Positions 7,172 through 12,579 of a stretch of 12,579 nucleotides of DNA are shown here, in pieces (position 1 is the first letter of the stretch; each line of letters starts with the position of its first letter). Source of the DNA: Cryomorphaceae bacterium (GTDB lineage Bacteria; Bacteroidota; Bacteroidia; Flavobacteriales; UBA7312). The stretch is from assembly GCA_018608925.1 (NCBI GenBank), contig JABAYQ010000044.1:1-12579 (forward strand). The letters are read 5' to 3'. Position numbers and translations under genes: made by a program. The notes beneath the pieces are model-generated. The model did no database searches and was not told the DNA's origin. It worked only from the letters and a program-made list of their open reading frames with translations.

Positions 7172-7618
7172 ATGTACGTAGGATTAAAACATTTGCATAG
7201 CAGTTTGCCTTATTTATTATTTGTAGCAATACTAGTAGTATTAGTGCTCAGTCTAATGGGTATTTTTAATAAAACACCCTTTGATGCAAAAAGAAAAAAA
7301 GCAGTTTTGTTTGCTATGATTCTTTTTCACCTGCAATGGACTGTTGGTTTAATTTTATACTTTGTTAGTCCTATGGTTAAAAACATTGGCGATGCTATGT
7401 CTAACTCTATGGATCGTTTGTATGCTTTAGAGCATCCATTAATGATGACTATAGCTTTGGTTTTAGTTACTATTGCCCGATCAAAATCTAAGAAAACAGA
7501 AGATAGTTCGATGAACAGAACCGTCTTTATATTATTTATTTTGGCTCTTGCCAGCATTATTTTTTGCTTGCCAGATAGCTGGTCTGCTCTAAGAATGTTT
7601 GACTCTTCACCTTCCTAG
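7172..7618 (+). CDS. Four-TM integral membrane protein (Bacteroidota 'cytochrome B-like' family)
   Basis: The 148-residue product has four predicted membrane helices at about 14-32, 44-66, 88-102 and 117-133. The opening GLKHLHSSLPYLL, the HLQWTVGLILYF segment (53-64) and ALEHPLMMTIALVLVTIARS (85-104) match a conserved Bacteroidota family that databases variously label cytochrome B or, wrongly, ribosomal protein L27. Histidines at 7, 9, 53 and 88 fall near membrane ends and could bind haem, but that is inference. Its role is not established. Its TAG stop is immediately followed by the hflX ATG with no spacer, so the two are probably co-transcribed and translationally coupled. Confidence 0.75.
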   Translation: MYVGLKHLHSSLPYLLFVAILVVLVLSLMGIFNKTPFDAKRKKAVLFAMILFHLQWTVGLILYFVSPMVKNIGDAMSNSMDRLYALEHPLMMTIALVLVTIARSKSKKTEDSSMNRTVFILFILALASIIFCLPDSWSALRMFDSSPS

Positions 7619-8809
7619 ATGGGTAATAATATAGATTCGAAAATAGAGCACGAAGATGCTGTTTTGGTGGGTATTATTACTCCTCAGCAGAACGAGGAAA
7701 AATCTAAAGAATATTTAGAGGAGCTCGATTTTCTTGCCCATACTGCTGGAGCTAAACCAGTAAAACATTTTTTACAAAAACTACCTTACGCTAATCCCAA
7801 AACATTTATTGGTACTGGTAAGCTAGACGAAATAAAAAGCTACATAAACGCCAACGATATTAAACTCGTTATTTTTGATGATGAGCTTGGCCCATCTCAA
7901 CTTCGAAATTTAGAAAAAGTATTAGAGTGCAAAATTTTAGATAGGAGTAATCTTATCCTTGACATTTTTGCTTCTAGAGCCAGAACAGCTCACTCAAAAG
8001 TACAGGTGGAGCTTGCTCAATACCAATATTTACTTCCTAGACTGACTCGAATGTGGACTCACTTGGAGCGTCAAAAAGGGGGTATTGGAATGAGAGGGCC
8101 TGGAGAGACTCAGATCGAAACAGACAGACGAATTATACAGCAAAAAATAGCATTGCTTAAAGAAAAGCTGGTTCAGATTGACAAACAAAAAGCAGTACAG
8201 AGAGGCAATAGAGGAGCAATGGTAAGAGTAGCACTTGTTGGCTATACCAATGTTGGTAAGTCTACGATTATGAACTGCTTATCTAAGTCAGAAGTATTTG
8301 CCGAAAATAAATTATTTGCAACTCTTGACACTACTGTTCGTAAAGTAGTGATAGAAAATTTACCTTTTTTGTTGTCGGATACAGTTGGCTTTATTAGAAA
8401 ATTGCCTCATCAATTGGTAGAAAGTTTTAAATCTACTTTAGACGAGGTTAGGGAAGCAGACATTTTGCTACACGTAGTAGATATTTCTCACCCTAATTTT
8501 GAAGAGCAAATAGAAATTGTAACGTCTACCCTTGCCGAAATTGAGGCCACAGATAAGCCTACTGTTTTAGTTTTTAATAAAGTAGATGCTTTTACTTTCG
8601 ATAAAAAAGACGAAGACGACCTTACACCTGTTACTAGGGCTAACCATTCGTTAGATGACTGGAAAAAAACATGGATGGCAAAAGATAGTCCGACTATGTT
8701 TATCTCTGCTACAGAGAAAGAAAATTTCGATTCGTTTAGAAAATTATTATACGATACCGCCAAGCAAATTCATGCCAAACGCTTCCCATATAATAATTAT
8801 CTGTATTGA
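7619..8809 (+). CDS. hflX: GTPase HflX, ribosome-associated
   Basis: The 396-residue product has an N-terminal HflX domain (about 14-200) containing the KTFIGTGKLDEI segment, the LLPRLTRMW helix (138-146) and the Gly-rich GGIGMRGPGETQ motif (154-165). A coiled linker then leads to the G domain, with G1 GYTNVGKST (208-216), G3 DTVGF (254-258), G4 NKVD (320-323) and G5 ISATE (362-366). HflX binds the 50S subunit and splits stalled or hibernating ribosomes under stress. An insertion of about 35 residues between G4 and G5, rich in Asp and Lys, is longer than in the classical E. coli protein. It starts directly after the stop of the four-TM gene. The following S74 gene begins 24 bases after its stop, so read-through transcription is possible. 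Confidence 0.96.
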   Translation: MGNNIDSKIEHEDAVLVGIITPQQNEEKSKEYLEELDFLAHTAGAKPVKHFLQKLPYANPKTFIGTGKLDEIKSYINANDIKLVIFDDELGPSQLRNLEKVLECKILDRSNLILDIFASRARTAHSKVQVELAQYQYLLPRLTRMWTHLERQKGGIGMRGPGETQIETDRRIIQQKIALLKEKLVQIDKQKAVQRGNRGAMVRVALVGYTNVGKSTIMNCLSKSEVFAENKLFATLDTTVRKVVIENLPFLLSDTVGFIRKLPHQLVESFKSTLDEVREADILLHVVDISHPNFEEQIEIVTSTLAEIEATDKPTVLVFNKVDAFTFDKKDEDDLTPVTRANHSLDDWKKTWMAKDSPTMFISATEKENFDSFRKLLYDTAKQIHAKRFPYNNYLY

Positions 8810-8833
8810 TCGTTTAATCAGTTAATAATTGCC

Positions 8834-11467
8834 ATGAAAAACTTTTTACTACTTACATTTACCCTTTGGTGCTTTTTTGCACATGGGCAACTATCCCAAC
8901 AATTTATTCGAGTTCATAATGTGGCCGACTTAGCTACACTTATTAGTATAGCCTCTCCCATGTCTGGCCAGATTGTTTTTGTTGTCGATAAGGCATCGAT
9001 TTATCAATACGATGGTACCCAATGGAGCTCATTAGGTGTTTCTTTTGAAATTATTGATGGTGATTCTGATACTTGGGTAAGGGTTGACGATGGCAATGAT
9101 AATGACGTTATTGAGTTTACTACTGGGGGCCAGACTAATTTTGAAATAGACGGAACTCTTCTTCGACTTACCAACCCTCTTCATTCTGCTTTTATAGGAA
9201 ACTCAGGCAACTCAGCTACTAATTCGGTTTTAATAGGAGATTCGGTTCTTTTGTCGGGTAACGGTGCTGATGCAGTTGTTGCCATAGGTTACCGAGCCAT
9301 GCAATACGGAACAACTGGCTCTGACAATACGGCAATAGGTGCTTATTCATTAAGAAGGATAACTAGTGGTGAATTTAATACTGCTGTAGGTTCTTTTTCT
9401 TTGAGCTCTAATACAACAGGGTCACACAATGTTGCTGTAGGTTCCTATTGCTTGAACTCTAACACAACAGGAGTTAATAATATTGGAATTGGTAGGGATA
9501 TCCTATATTATAATACCACAGGAGAAAATAATATTGCTTTAGGAGCTAGTTCACTATACTTCAATACCACTGGCCGGAACAACATTGCTATTGGAAATTC
9601 TTCCTTAACTAATAATACTTCTGGCATTCAAAATATTGCTATTGGGAGACAAGCCTTGCATATTAATACATCAGGAAATTATAACATTGCTTTAGGTTTC
9701 GAATCTTTACAGGACAATACCTCAGGAAATTTTAATATCGCTTTAGGTCTTGAATGTCTAGAGTTCAATACTACCGGCTATAATAACGTTGCTTTAGGGG
9801 ATGAGTCTTTACAAAGCAATACTATTGGTTATTATAATGTAGCATTAGGAGTAAGGCCTTTGAAAAATAACACAACAGGAACTAATAATGTTGCTTTAGG
9901 TTTCGAATCTTTAAGAGATAATACAACAGGAAGTTATAACACTGCTTTAGGGCCATCTTCATTAACATCTAACACAACAGGAACTAATAATGTTGCTGTT
10001 GGAAGAGATGCCTTGCGCTTAAATGAAACAGGAAGCAATAACATTGCCCTAGGAAGATCAGCGCTATTCTCAAATACAATAGGATTTGATAATGTTGCTG
10101 TAGGAAGAGATGCCTTGCGTACTAACACAACAGGAGTACAGAACACTGCTTTAGGGCTATCTTCATTAACATCTAACACAACAGGAGCTAATAATGTTGC
10201 TATTGGTGTACTAGCAATGCGAACTAACATAACAGGAGCTAATAACACTGCTGTAGGCGCAGTTTCATTATACTCTAATACTACAGGAGCTTTTAATGTT
10301 GCTGTAGGAAGAGATGCTTTGCGTCGTAATACAACAGGAGGTAATAACACTGCTGTAGGGCCATATTCATTAACATCTAATACAACAGGGTCGAATAATG
10401 TAGCTTCAGGAATAGGCGCCTTGCGTTTAAATACAACCGGATCCGATAACACTGCTGCAGGAAGAGAAGCCTTACGCTCTAATACAACAGGAAGTAGTAA
10501 TGTTGCTCTAGGAAGATACGCCTCATACTTTAATACAACAGGAAGCTTTAATACTTCTGTAGGAAGAAACGCCCTATACCTTAACACCACAGGAACCCAT
10601 AACACAGCTTTAGGGGTAGAAGCATTATTCTCTAATACAACAGGAGGCAATAACACAGCTGTGGGAAGGTCAGCGCTGCTTACTAATTCAACAGGAACTG
10701 ATAACGTTGCTGTAGGAAGAGATGCTCTGCGTTTAAATACAACTGGACACAATAACACTTCCTTAGGCAGAACAGCAATGCGAACTAACACAACAGGAGC
10801 CCATAACGTTGCTATTGGAACAGACGCTTTGTACTCTAACACAACGGGGAGTAATAATACTGTTCTAGGAAGAAACGCGTTATTCTCTAACACAACGGGG
10901 AGTAATAACACTGCCGTGGGAAGTGGTGCACTAGGTTCTAATGGGTCTAATAATATTGGGATAGGTCAAGGAGCCACTGTTGGTGCAGGTAATAGCAACC
11001 GAGTTAGAATTGGAAATAGCGCTATTGATTACGCTGCTATACAAATAGCCTGGACTTATTCTTCCGATTTGCATTGGAAAGATAGCGTTGAGACTTTAGC
11101 ATACGGTTTAAATTTAATTAAAGAGTTGCGCCCGGTCAATTATTTGCGAAAAGGGGCATTCCACAATAAAAGAGAAATTGGATTTATCGCTCAAGAATTA
11201 GAAGTAGCATTAAGAAAAGTAGGCTATCACGATCAGGGTTTTCTGACTAAAACCGATAGTGGGTATTTCGAGGTTCGCTACAACGACTTTATCGGAATTG
11301 CTATAAACGCCATAAAAGAACAACAGCAAACGATAGAAAGTCAACAACAATTTTTAGAAAGCCAACAAAAAACTAACGATAATCAACAGCAAATCATAGA
11401 AGACCTTCAAAAAGATATGCTAGAATTGAAAAAAACATGGTTAATAATGCAAGAAAAAACAAAGTAA
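8834..11467 (+). CDS. Secreted repeat protein with YadA-head-like array and C-terminal Peptidase_S74 chaperone
   Basis: The 877-residue product starts with a signal peptide (about 1-19, AHG-Q). Residues 20-70 form a short module ending YQYDGTQWSSLG, followed by an Asp-rich strand module (DGDSDTWVRVDDGNDND, 75-91). Thirty-two consecutive 17-residue repeats, consensus NTTGxNNxAxGxxALxx, fill residues 159-702. They resemble YadA/TMF-type head repeats and probably form a trimeric left-handed beta roll. An S74 intramolecular chaperone domain follows (about 743-830), with the Ser-Lys pair at the expected spacing (SDLHWK, Ser744 and Lys749) and the EIGFIAQELE motif (789-798). A Gln-rich coiled coil closes the protein (about 823-872). 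In phage tailspikes this domain trimerises the fibre and cleaves itself off. No phage genes are nearby and no type IX sorting domain is seen, so a cell-surface fibre or adhesin is the best guess. Confidence 0.9.
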   Translation: MKNFLLLTFTLWCFFAHGQLSQQFIRVHNVADLATLISIASPMSGQIVFVVDKASIYQYDGTQWSSLGVSFEIIDGDSDTWVRVDDGNDNDVIEFTTGGQTNFEIDGTLLRLTNPLHSAFIGNSGNSATNSVLIGDSVLLSGNGADAVVAIGYRAMQYGTTGSDNTAIGAYSLRRITSGEFNTAVGSFSLSSNTTGSHNVAVGSYCLNSNTTGVNNIGIGRDILYYNTTGENNIALGASSLYFNTTGRNNIAIGNSSLTNNTSGIQNIAIGRQALHINTSGNYNIALGFESLQDNTSGNFNIALGLECLEFNTTGYNNVALGDESLQSNTIGYYNVALGVRPLKNNTTGTNNVALGFESLRDNTTGSYNTALGPSSLTSNTTGTNNVAVGRDALRLNETGSNNIALGRSALFSNTIGFDNVAVGRDALRTNTTGVQNTALGLSSLTSNTTGANNVAIGVLAMRTNITGANNTAVGAVSLYSNTTGAFNVAVGRDALRRNTTGGNNTAVGPYSLTSNTTGSNNVASGIGALRLNTTGSDNTAAGREALRSNTTGSSNVALGRYASYFNTTGSFNTSVGRNALYLNTTGTHNTALGVEALFSNTTGGNNTAVGRSALLTNSTGTDNVAVGRDALRLNTTGHNNTSLGRTAMRTNTTGAHNVAIGTDALYSNTTGSNNTVLGRNALFSNTTGSNNTAVGSGALGSNGSNNIGIGQGATVGAGNSNRVRIGNSAIDYAAIQIAWTYSSDLHWKDSVETLAYGLNLIKELRPVNYLRKGAFHNKREIGFIAQELEVALRKVGYHDQGFLTKTDSGYFEVRYNDFIGIAINAIKEQQQTIESQQQFLESQQKTNDNQQQIIEDLQKDMLELKKTWLIMQEKTK
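9308..10939 (+). repeat. Tandem array of 32 units of 51 bp
   Basis: The array encodes residues 159-702 of the S74 protein as 32 units of exactly 17 codons with no insertions or deletions, followed by a shortened unit (NGSNNIGIGQ). Each unit begins with N-T-T-G or a close variant and carries the N-x-A-x-G core. Units near the start are more diverged; those from about unit 12 onward share long nucleotide stretches. The final two full units begin with the same 24-base stretch apart from one C/T difference, suggesting a recent duplication. Confidence 0.95.
9869..10480 (+). repeat. Higher-order repeat: 204-bp (four-unit) periodicity inside the array
   Basis: Units 13, 17 and 21 (starting 9920, 10124 and 10328) all read TA(L/V)GxxSLTS and share an identical 13-base 3' end, TTCATTAACATCT. 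Units 16 and 20, four apart, share NVAVGRDALR; units 8 and 12, also four apart, share ALGFESL. This shows that blocks of four units (68 residues, 204 bp) were duplicated, rather than single units. Confidence 0.75.
11057..11320 (+). other. Peptidase_S74 (intramolecular chaperone) domain coding segment
   Basis: This part of the 877-residue protein (about residues 742-829) carries the putative autocleavage site. Ser744 and Lys749 match the Ser/Lys spacing of five residues seen in phage endosialidase chaperone domains. The RPVNYLRKG strand and GFIAQELEV motif are present. A coiled coil of about 50 residues, rich in Gln, follows and probably drives trimer formation. Confidence 0.85.
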
Positions 11468-11536
11468 CTATATTTTTCTTAACTTAGCATTTACTTTAAG
11501 CCCTAACTGTTTTTAATTAAATTAAATAGTTTGTTT
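11468..11536 (+). promoter_or_regulatory. Spacer between the two S74 genes
   Basis: These 69 AT-rich bases separate the stop of the first S74 gene from the ATG of the second. The segment just before the ATG reads TAGTTTG, one base short of the Bacteroidota -7 consensus TAnnTTTG. No clear terminator hairpin is visible, so the second gene may be read from the first gene's transcript, from its own promoter, or both. Confidence 0.25.
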
Positions 11537-12579
11537 ATGAAAAACATTTTACTAATTCTTTTTAGTGCCCTATGCTTGTGTGCTAAGGCCCAAGTCTCTC
11601 AGCAACTTATACGCATTAACAATGTTGCTAATCTAGCAACGCTAAATAATATATCTGGCCCATCAGCTGGTCAATTGGCTTACGTTATAGACCAAACAAG
11701 AACCTATCAATACGATGGTACTATTTGGAAGCTTTTAGCTCCCAATTCTGCTATTTCTGAAATTATAGATGGCGATTCTGATACTTGGATAAAGGTTGAC
11801 GATGGTAATGACAATGATATTATTCAGTTTAGTAACCAGGGAGTGATTAATCATGAAATCGACGGAACTCTTTTTAAATTTTTAAATACTCAGGAATCTG
11901 TTTTTATAGGAAATCCTGGGGTCACCTCAACTAAATCGGTTATAATATCTTATGAAGGAAGCCTTGGACTTGCTAGCTCATCTGTTGATTTTGATGAGAA
12001 TGTTGCTGTTGGGGGGAATACGTTACGTAACGCATCAGTTAGTGCTCAATCTAATACACATGTAGGTAATTTTATGTATACAAAATTTTCTAAAGGCGGT
12101 GATTTCAATACATCTTTAGGTGCTGAAAATTTTGGTTATCCTCTTGATGGTAGTGAAACTGTAGCTCATTCCAATATGAATACATCTATGGGTTATAAAT
12201 TAGTGCGAAAGGCTATGGGAGCGAGTGGGAATGTTGCATTTGGTTTTAATTGTTTAATAAACACAAATTATGGCGATAAAAATGTTGCAGCTCCTTTTAA
12301 TACCCTTAACGATAATACTGGAGGAGGTTCTAATATTGCATTGGGACATGAAGCGCTTAACTCAATAAATCAAAGCAATAACATTGGTATAGGCTTTGGA
12401 GCTAGCGTTCCTAGTTTGAGTTCAGATAACCAATGTAAAATTGGTGCTAATGGCCCTTCTATTACTAATTACGCTGGCATTCAAGTTGCTTGGAGTACTT
12501 CTTCCGATTTACATTGGAAAGACAGCGTTCAGTCTTTAGCTTATGGTTTGAATTTAATTAAAGAATTGCGCCCGGTCAA
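11537..12579 (+). CDS. Second secreted S74 protein, paralogue of the previous gene (3' end outside window)
   Basis: The frame is open from the ATG at 11537 to the right edge, giving 347 residues plus two bases. It has a signal peptide (about 1-19, AKA-Q) and the same N-terminal module (QQLIRINNVANLATL, YQYDGTIWKLL). The Asp-rich strand (DGDSDTWIKVDDGNDND, 78-94) and the start of an S74 domain with Ser323 and Lys328 are also shared. Where the first protein has 32 regular repeats, this one has about 170 residues (150-320) with only scattered N-x-A-x-G cores (NVAVG, NTSLG, NVAFG, NIALG, NIGIG) at irregular spacing. The last 80 bases match the first copy at 72 of 80 positions. The two genes are clearly tandem duplicates that diverged mainly in the head. 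Function is unknown; a surface fibre is inferred. Confidence 0.88.
   Translation, partial: MKNILLILFSALCLCAKAQVSQQLIRINNVANLATLNNISGPSAGQLAYVIDQTRTYQYDGTIWKLLAPNSAISEIIDGDSDTWIKVDDGNDNDIIQFSNQGVINHEIDGTLFKFLNTQESVFIGNPGVTSTKSVIISYEGSLGLASSSVDFDENVAVGGNTLRNASVSAQSNTHVGNFMYTKFSKGGDFNTSLGAENFGYPLDGSETVAHSNMNTSMGYKLVRKAMGASGNVAFGFNCLINTNYGDKNVAAPFNTLNDNTGGGSNIALGHEALNSINQSNNIGIGFGASVPSLSSDNQCKIGANGPSITNYAGIQVAWSTSSDLHWKDSVQSLAYGLNLIKELRPV

Noticed and set aside
9934..10911. A 325-codon minus-strand open frame with Leu/Pro/Val-rich repeats
   Set aside because: It is an antisense shadow of the 51-bp array: a repeat whose length is a multiple of three keeps an accidental open frame open. It has no independent start signal, and the plus-strand frame has a signal peptide and known domains.
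9308..10939. CRISPR array
   Set aside because: The 51-bp periodic sequence is a continuous coding array with diverged units, not identical palindromic repeats separated by unique spacers.
8834..12579. Prophage tail-fibre module
   Set aside because: The S74 domain is phage-like, but no capsid, tail, lysis or integrase genes are present, and both proteins have signal peptides, which phage fibres lack.

Overview
The window comes from a member of the Bacteroidota, probably a Flavobacteriales-like lineage. The DNA is AT-rich, Shine-Dalgarno sequences are weak or absent, and several gene types are typical of that phylum: paired secreted amidohydrolases, a short four-helix membrane protein of the Bacteroidota 'cytochrome B-like' family, and secreted Peptidase_S74 (tail-fibre chaperone) proteins. 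The placement rests on protein style, not on a marker-gene phylogeny.

Layout. Positions 1-175 hold no supportable gene but contain several hairpins. Positions 176-1733 are a tight minus-strand cluster read right to left: a lyso-lipid acyltransferase (plsC-like), gatC, and a membrane-anchored SRPBCC/START-like protein. A 79-base divergent spacer containing an AT-rich dyad separates it from trpS (plus strand, start corrected to 1813). trpS converges tail-to-tail with the next operon, and the two stop codons share the bases CTAG. That minus-strand operon (7085 to 2778) encodes a large two-domain secreted amidohydrolase followed by a smaller secreted amidohydrolase homologue. Of the three amidohydrolase folds, only the second domain of the large protein keeps a recognisable metal site.

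From 7172 everything is on the plus strand: a four-TM protein, hflX (start abutting the previous stop), then two consecutive secreted S74 proteins. The first (877 aa) has a signal peptide, a short N-terminal module, 32 uninterrupted 17-residue YadA-head-like repeats, an S74 intramolecular chaperone domain with the Ser-Lys pair, and a coiled coil. The second starts at 11537 and runs off the right edge. It has the same N-terminal module and an almost identical S74 start, but the repeat region is much shorter and heavily degraded.

The housekeeping genes (trpS, gatC, plsC-like, hflX) look ordinary. The parts most worth a second look are the S74 paralogue pair, with its repeat array and four-unit higher-order periodicity, and the amidohydrolase pair in which one catalytic domain appears to be accompanied by two degenerate ones.
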